Assembly: GCA_019155205.2 (NCBI GenBank)
Contig: JAHNZQ020000181.1
Location: forward strand, 499,008-563,007
DNA length: 64,000 nt
Direction: 5' to 3'
Source: Gracilaria vermiculophylla
Lineage: Eukaryota; Rhodophyta; Florideophyceae; Gracilariales; Gracilariaceae
The notes under the pieces were generated by a model, which was not told the origin of the DNA, did not search any database, and saw nothing but the letters and a program-made list of their open reading frames with translations. The translations under genes were made by a program, and so were the position numbers. Of this stretch, positions 1 to 11,094 are shown piece after piece. The first letter of the stretch is position 1, and each line of letters begins with the position of its first letter.

Positions 1-2
1 CA

Positions 3-290
3 TCACAGCCGAGCACTACCACGCCCACCCTGCCTCCAATACACGTTCCAGATTCCTTGCCAAGATTACTGCCTCAGAGCAGGGGGAGTAGTTCAAGTGC
101 TGCGAGGTCGAATGCTGAGCCCAAACCATGGATTGAGCAAGATCGAATCAATCGGGTTTGTCCTTTCTGCCAAAAGATATACACCTCGAGTTTGAAGGGC
201 AAAAAGAGAGTCGGATGCCCGAGCTGCAGGTCTAAAGCTAGGACACCAGGTGTGTCTAAACCCAAATCAAGCGAGAAGAGAAGGAAGTAA
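3..290 (+). CDS. 3' end of a gene for a protein with a C-terminal zinc ribbon (5' partial)
   Basis: The frame is open from the left edge of the window to a TAA stop, giving the last 95 residues of a longer protein; no ATG lies in the visible part. The first half is Pro/Ser/Thr-rich and probably disordered. The last third has two Cys pairs, CPFC and CPSC, separated by 15 residues (CX2C-X15-CX2C), which looks like a structural zinc ribbon. A very basic tail ending in KRRK follows and could act as a nuclear localisation signal. The family is not recognisable from this fragment. The open frame and paired cysteines make a real C-terminus likely; the function is unknown. Confidence 0.5.
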   Translation, partial: SQPSTTTPTLPPIHVPDSLPRLLPQSRGSSSSAARSNAEPKPWIEQDRINRVCPFCQKIYTSSLKGKKRVGCPSCRSKARTPGVSKPKSSEKRRK

Positions 291-3200
291 GGCTTTGCAG
301 CAAAGGGAAAGATGTGCCTTATTGTTCCTTATGTCGATCCTTTTAACTTCACGGTTTGGAGGATATTGCTGTATATGTAGATAGATGGATGCACTGCACA
401 AGCGAGGTGCTTTGATAGATAGGCACAGTGAGTGCTTGAATGTTTCGGGTTCGCCCGTTTACATTTCCTTGGGAGTTCGAAACTCTTTTGCGTTGCTGTA
501 ATATGTTGTCATGTCAATCGTTGCCTTCTTTTTGGATTCAAACAAAAGGTTGAACGTTTCCAAAGAAGGTATTGCAGAAGAGAAGCGCAACTTTTCATGT
601 GCCGAATACTTTAGATGTAGTAAAATGAGATGCTGCAGTTTATCCTTTTGCGACTTTTGCCTGGCAATCCCCATTTCATTCCCTCTCTCTGTATCCATTC
701 TCAAAATGAGCCATCTATATCCCTTCATTTTTGTGTTTCTGAGTTGTTCCGCTGCAACGCTCTGTTAGAGTGGTGACGCTGACTGAGCAAGCACTACGGA
801 ATGAAGATCTACTACAGATGGGCAGTTTGGGGACTGCATTTGACTCTGGAGTGACAAGACGAGGCACAGCAAGATACAACATCTACACTACCTTTTGCCA
901 CTAAATAGTGTTTTAAGAAGGACTCTTCATTCATCCACGTAGCATTCCAGGTTCGTCGCAAACGCAACAAAAATTAGCATTCCCACTCAACAACGCATAT
1001 GTGAGATATATGCCATTCCGTGAGCAGAGGTATCGTTAAGACGAGGAGACAGTACGTAACGGCCATGATCTCCGTGTAAGGAAGCCTGCCGCTATTAATT
1101 ATTTTCACCCCTCATTCGGAGTTTCTTTCCTCTGAGATGTTTTGTGGTATCCTGTCCTGAGCTCATCGTGCGAGGGCAACTCATGTCACGCTGCTTTGAA
1201 AATCGAGACGATATTCTCAACGCTGGTAGAGACGGAAAGAACGAAGCAGAATGCTGACTTCCGGCCTCCAACGCAGGTCCCGACCTGTCGCAGATATATC
1301 GTAATTACCACATCCAGCGCCCTCGAAAACTGAACTCATGAAGGCAGATGATATGCATATCCGAGGTAAGAAGTTTCACTGACATACACGCCACGTACAT
1401 CTTCTTTAATGTTGCCGTGAGGGGACACCATATCGATGTACCGCAAAAGACTCCCGAAGTGGATCGGCAGGCGAAGAGCGCGCTTGAGAAATACTTACGG
1501 GATTGCCATTGGATCAGGCTAATACGTGACTCGTCGGACAATACGAGAACCGCATGTGCTAAACGAACGTGGATGGGTCTGAATTCTCCTGTGCAACACT
1601 GTGAGTATTGACGAAGAAAGGGTGTAATTGAATTTCGTACCTCATCATCTCGGGAATGAGGTACCACGTCGAACTCTCCAACCCTTTTGGTGCTGGCCCG
1701 TTGTACGGAGCTAAATTGCTGTATGAAGCATGTGTACAGTACTACGTTACAGCGACGCAAGAAGGCATATGAAGAATTCTGAGGGCCAACCACAAAGCGA
1801 TAAGTCGTTGCAAACTATCCGTCCCCCCGCCCCTTCGTGATAGCTGAGGCACACCAGATTTCGTGCTCGGTGTTGCTTTTTCGCTCGGATGCCTGAAGCA
1901 TCATCAGGCATGCCCAACATAGTTTCCTACCAGAGTGCTCAATGTTCTGAAAAGCACTCCCCCGCAGCAATTGGCTTCTTTCTCTGCTAGAGTACCTTAT
2001 CGAGTTTCTGTTGTCCGGATTTCAAACCCACCTAGCCTGTTCTCCATCTTGGTGAAGGACATTTAACGGAGCTCAACGCGAAAAAGACTCTCCTACGAAG
2101 TACAGTGGCTTTTTTCGACTTCCTAAGAAGAGGCTGACGCTCCGTCCGTCAACACGATCTCAGGCAATTACAGCTTTCCTCATGCGAGCTCCAATGAGAG
2201 GTAAACGGAGATCTGCCAACGCCCACGCACACTTGATACCTCAGGGCTCTCCATATTTCCAAACTCGACTAACAGCTCTGAGGCCACTTTTACAACCAGA
2301 CAGTCTAGAGATGGCTGTTAGTCCCTTTCCGCTGTATTAGTTATCAAGTTTGCTGTGCATTTCGATTTCTCTCCTTTTCCCAGACTATATGTCCTCCCGC
2401 ATTCTGTAAACGAAAGCTATTTAGGGTACATAAGTATTCCGTGCTTCCATCCATGATTCAAAGCCTGTCACATAACTTCGCAAGAATGCTGTCGCATCAG
2501 TTTCACTTAGTTTGGTATCGCGGTTGTGAGGGATGTAGATTCGTCGCAGCATCTAGAAATATGTATTTGATTGATACGTCTCCAATGTCCTTCTTGAATG
2601 TAGATAGAGTCAGTAAGTGAAGGTAGAGTAAACAGGAAGAGTTCATCGTGGTCGATACTAATTTGTCCCGCCTCTCTTGAGACTTTTTGCAGTTTATTGA
2701 AATGTGTGTGAATTCAAAAGCAACAGAACGGAACAGAGGACTGAGCCAGATTTGACCATTAGCGTCAACGGCATTTGGGCTGCAGTTTCCGTGAACAATT
2801 CTCATCTTCTTTTGTCGACGACGGTTCATGATTACAAGGTGAGAAGAGAGATACTGTGGCCAAAACGAACGCCGTATCTGGAACATTCTTTTTGAAACAA
2901 TTTGGGTATGTGAATAAGATTCGGTAGTTATCGCTACTTGAGGAAAGTAATTGACAAACGTGGAGCGATGAGAGCTGGTGATAAGTCGATGTCCTTTATC
3001 AAGCATGTATTTGTAGCAATGAAAAAAAAGTCAACCTCTACAATCGTGTTTTGACGACAGACCGATGGGTCACAGAAAAGCTATACAGCAATAGTCTACG
3101 CTTTTAGAGCCTCCAAGATTAGCGATATGATCCAAACGACCGTTGGCAGTATCAAGTATGTGGTCTGATACATGGCAAAACGTCCATAGACACAAACACG

Positions 3201-4475
3201 GTAGTGCTTGCCGCTCAGAGGATAATGCAGTACATTTATTGCGTGTTACAATAAGATAACGCACCTCTTGACGATTGGTGAGCAAAGCAAAGAGGAACAG
3301 GCAGTGTAGGTTTGAAAGTCCAGCGTGATACTAGTAGCCTTCTTTTTCTTCTTAATTATGAGAGCGTTACGTTGATTTCTCATAGGGGTGAAGACGTCCG
3401 CCATCACGGAAGTAGGCTGCGGTAGAGAATGAAATCATTGTGGTTAGTCTTGGTGGTATTGATGACGCCGTTTCTGAACAGGGTTGAACTCCTACGGTAG
3501 TGTTCTCGTGGGTTACTCAGAACGCGGCGCAGGAATGGCGGTGGCTCTTGGCCTGGTTTGATGCGTCATTGGCACTTTTATCTTTTGCGAAGCAGCGCGA
3601 GTCGTTCCACATGCGGTCCGGCTCTGCATCCGGAAGCATGCAGTTAGTGACCTGAGTTATCAAAACAGTGGTGCTGCACCATCCAAACCGCGCTCGATGG
3701 TGTTCGCAGCTGATCACCGTGGAACCCTTCGTACTAATCAGTTGCCCTAGTGAGTTGTATATCTCGGTGTCTCTTTTCAAATTGCCATGGACGTGCACTG
3801 ATCGGTATCGACATAACGGTCGGCAGCTGGTGAACCAGTGAACACGGGCTACAGCGTTGCTGCAAGTTTGAGCTTCAGGTGGCCAGATTCAAAAGGCTGT
3901 TGCGATGAGCAGAGGACAACATCAATGTATGGAACACGCAGCGCCGCGACGGTCCTTTGCGAATTGTAAAGAAGTCAAATCTGAAGCGTTGCACAGGAGA
4001 ACTGAAGCATAGTTTTTGTTGTCATAGGTGGAGAGTGCGTTTGAGTGGGGCGGGGGTTGCCATGGGCTTGCTCTGATGTAGATGCTTCTCGAGTAAAGTG
4101 TGCACAAATGTTGCAAGCATATTGCCATAAGCAAGCGGCGTGTCAAAGATTCGCGTGCAAGATGCGACTATAACGAAGCAGCCTTTGGTTGAGTCGTCAT
4201 ATGTAAAATGCGGATGAGTGCAGGGCGAATATGAAAGGACAGATTTGCTGGGCGTGCCACGAGTGGCTGTTCGTCGCTTTTGAATGGATGTGCTTTTGCA
4301 AAGTTTGCAAAAATATCTGCCACAGGGAGGCACTCTATACGCTTCAAGTTGAGATCGCACCCTCTACTTCAGGCGCGGCGCATCCGATAACCCTCTTCAC
4401 ATCCGCCCTCTCCGCGCGATCTCTGCTCGTCAAGGGGCTGGAGTGCTTGCAAGTGGCGACGGAACAGTGCAACTC
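291..4475. other. Long region without a recognisable gene
   Basis: About 4.2 kb at roughly 47% GC. The only open frames are short; the longest are 167 codons on the minus strand at 2503-3006 and 162 codons on the minus strand at 1305-1793. None shows a recognisable motif, targeting signal or domain, and stop codons are frequent in all frames. No tRNA-like cloverleaf, transposon end or tandem repeat was seen. The stretch may hold UTRs, a non-coding RNA or decayed sequence. Confidence 0.5.
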
Positions 4476-5633
4476 ATGACGCTCGAGACGATTCCAATGG
4501 CTTTTCTAACTCCGACGGCACTGCCGCTTCGCAGCGCAACAACCGTGCGAACGTTGAGCACTAAGCGCACCCGCGCGCCGCTGAACAGCAAGCGCTCTCG
4601 CGCACCGTTGAGCGCGGCCAAGATGAAGTTACCATCGGCGTCAACGCTGCTGGAGCGCGCACGCTCCGACACGCAGCTGGTGCTGAAGACGGCGTCCAAG
4701 TCGCTCGCAGCACTGGCGCTGGTGGCGGCGCTTTCGCTGCCGGTCGACGCGCAGGCGGCGTCGGGGGGGCGCGTGGGCGGCTCGTCGTTTCGCTCGGCGC
4801 CCACGCGAGTGGCGCCGGCGCCGCGTGGCGGGTACAGCGGCGGGTACAGCGGCGGGTACAGCGGCGGTTACGGCTACGGCTACGGCGGCGGGTTGTTCGG
4901 CGCCCCGGGCATCTACTTGAGTCCGATCATCGCGCCGGTGGGCGGGTTTGGGTTCGGCGGGCTGGGGTCGCTGTTGCTGTTCGGCACGGCGGCGGCGTTC
5001 GTGTTTGACGCGGTGCGCTCGCGCGGCCAGCAGGCGGAGTTTGACGAGGCGACGGACCCACAGACGCGGGTGACGCGGGTGACTGTGGCGCTGCTGGCAA
5101 ACGCGCGCGGGGTGCAGGCGGTGCTGGACCGCGTGGGGCGCAGCGGTGACACGGCGTCGGTGGACGGGCTCAAGCAGGTGTTGGACGAGGCGGTGGTAAC
5201 ACTGCTGCGGCATGAGGACTTCTGGACGCACGCGTCGCTGAGCAGCGCGGAGGGGCGACTGAGCGAGGCGGAGGCGATGTTTGGGCGCGCGGTGCTGGAC
5301 GAACGTCTCAAGGTGGACGGCGAGACGCTGAGTAACGCGGCGGGGGTGGTGCGGGAGGCGGCGGCGCGCGGCGGGGCGGCGACGACGGGCGGGGCGCCGG
5401 GCGAGTTCGTGGTGGTGAGCGTGATCGTGGCGGCCAGCGGCGGGACGCTGCGCAACGGGATGCCGGCGGAGGTGCGCGGGGCGCGCGACGTTCGCGACGC
5501 GCTGCGCGCGTTGGGCGGCGTGTCGTCGAGCGCGCTGCAGGGCGTGGAGGTGTTGTGGGCGCCGCAGGCGGCCGGCGACTCGCTGTCGCGGCGCGAGCTG
5601 ATGGCCGCGCACCCGGGGCTGGTGGCGCTGTAG
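4476..5633 (+). CDS. FLAP1: DUF1517 family plastid protein (FLAP1-like)
   Basis: Predicted 385 residues. The N-terminus is rich in Ser, Thr, Arg and Ala with few acids and is followed by a hydrophobic stretch ending near an AQAAS site, which fits a plastid transit peptide, possibly bipartite for thylakoid delivery. Then come a GGRVGGSSFR motif, a short GGYSGGYSGG Gly-Tyr repeat, a hydrophobic Gly-rich segment (GFGFGGLGSLLLFG) and an alpha/beta C-terminal domain. This is the DUF1517 order. The Arabidopsis member FLAP1 helps chloroplasts acclimate to fluctuating light (family knowledge). Two in-frame ATGs are possible: 4476, used here, and 4497 (MAFLTPTALP), which gives a cleaner transit peptide. 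The further upstream start is GTG and unlikely. Convergence of function with FLAP1 is inferred from family only. Confidence 0.8.
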   Translation: MTLETIPMAFLTPTALPLRSATTVRTLSTKRTRAPLNSKRSRAPLSAAKMKLPSASTLLERARSDTQLVLKTASKSLAALALVAALSLPVDAQAASGGRVGGSSFRSAPTRVAPAPRGGYSGGYSGGYSGGYGYGYGGGLFGAPGIYLSPIIAPVGGFGFGGLGSLLLFGTAAAFVFDAVRSRGQQAEFDEATDPQTRVTRVTVALLANARGVQAVLDRVGRSGDTASVDGLKQVLDEAVVTLLRHEDFWTHASLSSAEGRLSEAEAMFGRAVLDERLKVDGETLSNAAGVVREAAARGGAATTGGAPGEFVVVSVIVAASGGTLRNGMPAEVRGARDVRDALRALGGVSSSALQGVEVLWAPQAAGDSLSRRELMAAHPGLVAL

Positions 5634-6014
5634 GCGGCGCCGCGGGGGGCGTTGGAAACTCGACGGGCGCGGACGGGCTCGCACGTTGTCGGGCCGACAG
5701 TGGAGCGTGCGACAGCGTTGTGGCTTTAGGCGGCGACGCTACAGGGGGGAGCCCGGCAGGAACTCGATCGGCGTCGATGGGCATGAACAAAGTCGCGACG
5801 ACGTCGGAGCGGGAAGGGGCCTGGTAGCTGTACAGCGTCGAGCTGCAGTAAAGCGCGAAAATCGCGTTGCGAGGCGCAACGCGCCGGTGCCACGTCCAAG
5901 CGAAACGGCCGCCGGTTGCGTCCCCCGCCGCGTCTCCGCACAAAGCCGCGTCGTCCTTGCGCTCTCGCGTTCGCGTTCGCCTCCGCTTCCGCGTCTGCCT
6001 CGCCTCGCGCGTCA
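5634..6014 (+). promoter_or_regulatory. Spacer and putative promoter/5'UTR of the metaxin gene
   Basis: A GC-rich 381-bp spacer between two plus-strand genes. Just before the metaxin ATG lies a run of related TTCGCG/TCCGC hexamers (about 5955-6010), probably 5'UTR. No clear TATA box was seen. Confidence 0.3.
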
Positions 6015-7037
6015 ATGCCCACCCGCCCAATTGGAAAGGGCGCGCGCGCCGCGCGCCCGGTCGATTCGCGCGCCGCGCGCAGCTCAGAGCACCTCGCCGT
6101 CACCGCACGCATCTACACCGAGGCCGGCGGTTGGGGCCTCCCCACCGTCGACGCCGACGGCCTCGCCGCCATCGCCCTGCTGCGTTTCTGCGACGTCCGC
6201 TTCGCGCTCTGCACCGGCGCTTCGCGCTCAATGACCACCGCCAACGTCCTGCCCGTCGTCATGTTTGAGCACGCCGACAGCGTCGAGCCCTCTGTCTGCG
6301 CAGGCCTCCCCTCCCTCATCGCCCTGCTTACTGCAAACATCACCCTGCCCGACCCCAACCACTCGCTCACCCCCTTCATGATCGCCGAAAGCACCGCCTT
6401 CGCCACCCTGCTCACCTCGCGCTTCGCCCCCGCCCGTCTCTACGAGTTTTTCGTCGTCGACAGCAACTACAATGACATCCACCACACCCTGCTCGAGAAC
6501 GATGCAGCCTTTCCGCTAAATCGCCTGTTGCCCTTCCTCAAGCGCCGCAACATTATGCGCCAGCTCGCCGACCGCCGCCCCGACAGCCTGTATTTTGATG
6601 CGGGCATCGCCCTCGCCGCCCTGTCCACGCGCCTCGGCGATCGCAACCGCTTCTTCTACGGCGATCAGCCCTCCGTGCTGGACGCTATCGTCTTCGGCTA
6701 TCTCGCCACCGTGCTCTACGTGCCGCTGCCCTGCTCCCAGCTGCGCGCCCACGTCGCAAAGTACCCCAACCTCGTTGCGTTTGTGGCCCGTGTGCAACAG
6801 ACCTTCTTCGCGCGCGACGGTGAGCGCATCGTCGGCGAGCTCGACGCCGACGCTCTCGTGGAGGAGCGTCGCCGCGACGCCAGTCGTCAGGCGCGCCGCC
6901 CCGAGCACTCGCAAAAATCGCTTTCGGAGGAGGAGAACACACGTCTGCGCTGGAACCGTTACTTTATCGTCGCATCGGCCGCTGCCTTTGTAGCACATGT
7001 GTTACTCGGCAGTGAGATCGAACTTGAGTACGAGTAA
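6015..7037 (+). CDS. MTX: Metaxin, mitochondrial outer-membrane import factor
   Basis: 340 residues from the first true ATG; longer readings begin at TTG. After a basic N-terminus the motif IYTEAGGWGLPTVDADGLA matches the metaxin/Tom37 thioredoxin-like domain. The middle has the GST-C-like core with YGDQPSVLDAIVFGYLA and YPNLVAFVARV, typical of metaxins. Near the C-terminus a single hydrophobic helix (YFIVASAAAFVAHVLLG, about residues 317-333) would anchor it in the mitochondrial outer membrane with the bulk in the cytosol. Metaxins work with Sam50 in import and assembly of beta-barrel proteins (family knowledge). The gene converges with CSN7; their stops are only 24 bp apart, so the 3' UTRs probably overlap. 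Confidence 0.88.
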   Translation: MPTRPIGKGARAARPVDSRAARSSEHLAVTARIYTEAGGWGLPTVDADGLAAIALLRFCDVRFALCTGASRSMTTANVLPVVMFEHADSVEPSVCAGLPSLIALLTANITLPDPNHSLTPFMIAESTAFATLLTSRFAPARLYEFFVVDSNYNDIHHTLLENDAAFPLNRLLPFLKRRNIMRQLADRRPDSLYFDAGIALAALSTRLGDRNRFFYGDQPSVLDAIVFGYLATVLYVPLPCSQLRAHVAKYPNLVAFVARVQQTFFARDGERIVGELDADALVEERRRDASRQARRPEHSQKSLSEEENTRLRWNRYFIVASAAAFVAHVLLGSEIELEYE

Positions 7038-7061
7038 AAATGCAAACCAACCCGTCCCACG

Positions 7062-7871
7062 TCAGTCGCAGCCGTCCGTGTCGGCGGAACGCGTGCGTCG
7101 CGCGCGCATTGAACGTGTGTCACGTTGATGGTAGTGCACGATGTCGTCTTCGTCGCTCGTCTTGTTTCGCAGTCGCGATTGGCGCGTTTCGCGGGTCAAC
7201 TCGTTGCGCACGGCCGAGCGCATCGCGCCCAGTTGAGCCGCCGCGCGCTGCTTTTGCTCCTTTGCGCGGTTGGTGTGCGTGGCGATAAATTCCATCTTGT
7301 CGTCGATCTGCGACACCAGCCGTGAGCAGCGCTCAAGAAACTGGTTGAGAGTGTTGATCATGGGCTCAATACTGCTTCCTGTGTTCACATCGCGCCCCTC
7401 CACCGCGTAGATCTCCACCGTGCCCGCGTGCTGGTTCATGCGGGCGCGCAGTAAGCCTGCGTACACGGCGTCGATGACGACATCCTCCACCTGGCGCGTG
7501 GATTGCACCGCGAGCGCGTCGCGCAATTGCTGGTAACTGAGCTCGGAGTGCCCCGCCGCGAGCGACACGAGCGTGAGGATGCGCAGCTTGTTGAGCTGTC
7601 GGTCCGTTAATGGTGGGTACTGGTCTTTCAATCTCTGATACTTTTTGACTGTGCCGTAAGCAAAGAGTCGCAGCAATCTGATGTACTTGACGCAGTGCTC
7701 GTTTCTGCTGAGCGTTCTGATGGTAGGGTCTTCGAGCAGCTCGGAGAACACGTACAGGTTTGGATCTTCAGTGGCCTCCACACAGAGCTGCACGAGGGAG
7801 GCGGGCATGGCCTCAGCGAGGCGGGCTTGAGAGAGGTAATGCACCAGGGCGTCAGTGGCGGGTGACGACAT
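7062..7871 (-). CDS. CSN7: COP9 signalosome subunit 7 (PCI domain)
   Basis: 269 residues. The order of N-terminal helical repeats (SELLEDPTIRTL), the block YIRLLRLFAYGTVKKY, and the winged-helix part (LNKLRILTLVSLAAGHSELSY, QVEDVVIDAVYAGLLRARMNQ) is the CSN7 PCI pattern. A C-terminal helix with RCSRLVSQIDDKMEFI and a basic tail follow. CSN7 is a scaffold subunit of the signalosome that removes NEDD8 from cullin-RING ligases (family knowledge). The ATG at 7871 starts right before MSSPATDALVHYL; an upstream start would be TTG. A TTATAT element on this strand at 7983-7988, about 115 bp upstream, is a possible TATA box in the short gap behind the AP-1 sigma gene. Confidence 0.88.
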   Translation of the reverse strand: MSSPATDALVHYLSQARLAEAMPASLVQLCVEATEDPNLYVFSELLEDPTIRTLSRNEHCVKYIRLLRLFAYGTVKKYQRLKDQYPPLTDRQLNKLRILTLVSLAAGHSELSYQQLRDALAVQSTRQVEDVVIDAVYAGLLRARMNQHAGTVEIYAVEGRDVNTGSSIEPMINTLNQFLERCSRLVSQIDDKMEFIATHTNRAKEQKQRAAAQLGAMRSAVRNELTRETRQSRLRNKTSDEDDIVHYHQRDTRSMRARRTRSADTDGCD

Positions 7872-8008
7872 GGCTGTGCTGAGTTGAAGTTTCGCGCGCA
7901 GCAGGACGCGTGGCGCGTTGGGCGCCAAGGCTAGGAATTCACAAAACTCGCAGCGCAGTGAAAAGAGGGGCTGGCTGGCGGCATATAAGGTACATTTTTA
8001 TGGGGTTG

Positions 8009-8620
8009 TTATCGGCGTCGCGGCGCGTTTGAAATGGCGGCGTGATGCATAGAGGCGGCTGGAGTCTTCGGAGCGAATTCGGGCGCCGGCTCGGCCAGAG
8101 CGTCCTTGCGGTAAACAGCGTCCAGGATGGCGGCCTTATCGGACTCGAGCAGCTCGCCTGCGCTGAACATTTCGTCCAGGATCCAGTGTGCCCTGGTGAA
8201 GTGAAAGATGAGGTCCAGCTCGCACACGTTCCCAAAGTACTTGTCGAGCACCTCCACAAACACATGTAGAAGCTCCATCATAACCAGCTCGTTGTCGTCG
8301 GCGTCGATACAGGCGATGAAGTACAGGCTGGCGTAGCGCTTGTACACCATCTTGTGCTGCTTGCGGTCGACGACGTTGCACATCTTGGAGCTACGCGTGA
8401 GGACGGTGTTCTGCACATCGCGCAGGATTGTGGCGCGTTCAGTCTCGGTGAAGGAGTCGTACCATTTGCTCAGGCGTACTTTTCCCTGCCGGTTGATAAG
8501 CATAATCCAGTGAATCTACCGTGAGCGCAAGAGACCGGGCGCAATGTTGGGGCCGTTCATGTGAGTATACTTGCGCAAAAAAGACGCTTTATCGGGCAAC
8601 AGTGCTGCAGGACGTACCAT
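8009..8620 (-). CDS. AP1S: Clathrin adaptor AP-1 complex sigma subunit, two exons
   Basis: Exon 1 is only the ATG (8620-8618) and exon 2 is 8515-8009, giving 169 residues. The spliced N-terminus M-IHWIMLINRQGKVRL matches sigma subunits; without the intron the conserved first strand has no start. Further marks are SKMCNVV, VYKRYASLYF, HVFVEVLDKYFGNVCELDLIFHF and ILDEMFSAGE. The small sigma chain is part of the AP-1 core that binds dileucine sorting signals at the trans-Golgi and endosomes. AP-1 is favoured over AP-2 or AP-4 by KMC and VYKRYASLYF, but the assignment among sigma types is not certain. The C-terminal 25 residues are Pro/Ala-rich and not conserved. Confidence 0.87.
8516..8617 (-). 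other. Intron of the AP-1 sigma gene, directly after the ATG
   Basis: 102 bp, donor ATG|GTACGT, acceptor CGGTAG|ATTCAC, phase 0. A CTCAC branch-site-like motif lies near the middle. Splicing here restores the canonical sigma N-terminus. Confidence 0.8.
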
Positions 8621-9404
8621 TTTGGAGACGGGGAAGCGACGATCGACTTTGCCTTAGTGCGTCTCGCTATCGTCTTCGCGCCCCCCGGCTGCTGTCCGGT
8701 CAGAACGCATGTGAAGAGCATCGCTGTACGACCTTCACGTGTACACGTGTTGGAGGACGAACACCTCGACGACCGCGGCGGAATGAATGGATAGCACCAA
8801 GATATCTCCAATAAAAAGAAACCAATCATCGTCGTGTTCCAACAACGACGCATCGCCAAGCGTTATGCGCCTCCCTGGCGACTTAATCACGGAAACTGAC
8901 GCGCTTCGCCAGTACATATTTGTTGTGCTACACTTTGACGGGGGGTTTCAGTACATATACTAGACAGGCAGAGAAGGCAGAGAGATATACCAATTCGCAT
9001 CATCAAGAGAACCATGATGGTGAACTTCTTCCAGCTCATTGCAGCTTGAGGGAAGAGCCTCAGGGTACGCGAGCTCTGATCAGAACATCTCATCCGTCTT
9101 CCTTGTGAACATCAAATGCAAATGTGCCCCAATGCATCCGCCCTTGCCTGTCGTGCGCAGTTTTGCAGATCTAAGGCTGATCCACATGCTTGTTCTCCGT
9201 GACTCCCACCGATTGAGATGGTCATGTAGGCGAGACAGACATTCATTCGGCTGCTAGAGGCTACAAGATACAGCCAGCGCTTTACATCCCTCAGGAGCCG
9301 TCAAATTCAAACAAAACAATCAAGATTGCCTACAGAGGTGATTGAGATGAATATAACATGACCGTATTCAGTACCCTTCTCCGTATGGCAAGCAAAAAGT
9401 ATCC
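8621..9404. promoter_or_regulatory. Upstream region of AP-1 sigma and 3' flank of lipoyl synthase
   Basis: No gene seen. Two CACGTG palindromes at 8736-8741 and 8744-8749 sit about 115-130 bp upstream of the AP-1 sigma ATG and share a CACGTGTACACGTG inverted arrangement. The rest is unremarkable, mid-GC sequence. Confidence 0.35.
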
Positions 9405-10433
9405 TCAGCATTCCGTTCTATCCACACGTCCTGTGCGAATCATGTTCTCCATAAAGTACTCTCCCGCTTTATACGAACTGCGTACCATGGGGCCGGAGGC
9501 CACGTATTTGAAGCCCATCTCTTGTCCCTCCAGTTCCCATTGCTTGAACTTTTCCGGCGAGACATATTCAACCACGCTTAGGTGGCGCTCCGTAGGACGA
9601 AGATACTGGCCAAAGGTGATAACATCAACGCCAACCCGTCTACAATCGCGCATGGCTTGCCTGATTTCTTCATCACTTTCGCCGAGTCCGAGCATCAAAC
9701 TGGTCTTCGTATACACCCCGCTCTGCTTCGCTGTTTTTAACACGCGCAAGCTCTGGTCGTAGTTTGCCCGTTTATCTCTCACATGCCGCTGCAAGCGTTG
9801 TACCGTTTCGACGTTGTGCGCAAACACGTCCAGACCGCACTCGGCCAAGGAACGTACCGCAGTCTCGTCCCCCTGAAAATCGCCCACCAAGCACTCTACC
9901 AGAAGCTCAGACTTTAGAAGCTTTATATACTTCACTGTTTTCGCAAAGTGACTAGCACCGCCGTCCGGTAAGTCATCCCGATCGACGCTTGTCAACACCA
10001 CATAATTGAGACCCCATTGCGCAATTTCAGCAGCGACGTTGAACGGCTCGTCTTCGTCGGGAGGAGCTGGCTGTGCTGCGGTGTTCACGGCACAAAATCG
10101 ACATCCACGAGTGCACGTATCGCCGAGCACCATTATGGTTGCCGTTCCGCCATTCCAACATTCGCCAATGTTCGGGCATGCTGCTTCCTCACAAACCGTG
10201 TGAAGGCTGCGCGACCGCAGCGATTGCTTTAGCTGGTCGTGTTGGGAGTGTTTGGAGTACGTGTCCGGAGCGGGAACGCGGAACCATTTCGGACGCGGCG
10301 ATGGCTGCGGTGCTCCGACTGACGGGGCACGGGGCACCGTACTGCTCCTTGGATCAATTCTAGAGCGTCGCCTCACAACATGTGGTTTGCGGTGAAGCGT
10401 AGAAGCTGTGAGGAACATAAGCCGGTCGTCCAT
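9405..10433 (-). CDS. LIP1P: Lipoyl synthase, plastidial type (radical SAM)
   Basis: 342 residues. It inserts two sulfurs into octanoyl groups on E2 or H protein. The auxiliary cluster motif is [12 protein letters not shown] (Cys81, 86, 92), the radical SAM motif is CTRGCRFC (Cys107, 111, 114) and the conserved C-terminal RSSY lies at 318-321. Wording such as [37 protein letters not shown] and [11 protein letters not shown] resembles plastid LIP1P more than mitochondrial LIP1. The first about 45 residues are Arg/Ser/Pro-rich and suit a transit peptide; starting at the second Met (10418, [11 protein letters not shown]) would remove two acids. In plastids the enzyme would lipoylate pyruvate dehydrogenase E2 for fatty acid synthesis (inference from family). 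Confidence 0.93.
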   Translation of the reverse strand: MDDRLMFLTASTLHRKPHVVRRRSRIDPRSSTVPRAPSVGAPQPSPRPKWFRVPAPDTYSKHSQHDQLKQSLRSRSLHTVCEEAACPNIGECWNGGTATIMVLGDTCTRGCRFCAVNTAAQPAPPDEDEPFNVAAEIAQWGLNYVVLTSVDRDDLPDGGASHFAKTVKYIKLLKSELLVECLVGDFQGDETAVRSLAECGLDVFAHNVETVQRLQRHVRDKRANYDQSLRVLKTAKQSGVYTKTSLMLGLGESDEEIRQAMRDCRRVGVDVITFGQYLRPTERHLSVVEYVSPEKFKQWELEGQEMGFKYVASGPMVRSSYKAGEYFMENMIRTGRVDRTEC

Positions 10434-11094
10434 TATGGATGGAGTCTTGCTCGTGTGTGTTTAAAGAGTTGGGCGATCTAAGGTAATTTGACCGAAGAGT
10501 TAAGTTAGCTAGCTGGGAATGAGATCTTTGCGGCTGACCAACCTGCACAAAAAGCGCGTTAAAAATATCGGCGGCTTCCAAAAAGAGTAGACCTGAATGT
10601 ACTTTGTGTTACCCTCACCTGTTATCAATGATTCGTCCTTCGGACACAATTACGCTCGTTCTCACTCACTGTGAGCTTCGTCACCATGAAAAACGTTCTA
10701 TAGCGCCAGGGAAAGTGAAAGGGATGACGGAATTTTCTGGTTGGGTGGCCCCGTACGTACCAAAAACACTGAAAACGAAAATTGCCCCAAACGCTTCTGT
10801 TTGGTGCTCTGTTAATTCTTTAACCAGAATGGCGACTCTCTCATACATATGGACACATTGACCGAACGCCCGCTCGGAAGCACAGCCCTCGTTGTAAGGT
10901 TTAACATTATATGCGCTTTATGTGTGTCAGCTCTTATATCCGCGTATTCGCTACTAGTCATGATATGTATTGAGAATTCTACGTGTCTTGAGTCCTAAGA
11001 AAACCTTTGGTATGGTAAGTATATTTCAACAAAAAACCTCGAAAGCTCTTGTTCCTCGAAGCACATGAATTGTTCGACTTTGTTCCATCGTTGA
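10434..11094. other. Spacer between lipoyl synthase promoter and PET127 3' end
   Basis: 661 bp, AT-richer than its flanks. It holds the upstream region of lipoyl synthase and the 3' flank of PET127, both on the minus strand. An 85-codon frame on the plus strand (10604-10861) has no recognisable features. No RNA gene seen. Confidence 0.3.

Noticed and set aside
2503..3006. 167-codon minus-strand ORF
   Set aside because: No motif, no targeting signal and no protein-like pattern; length is compatible with chance in a 4-kb gene-free region.
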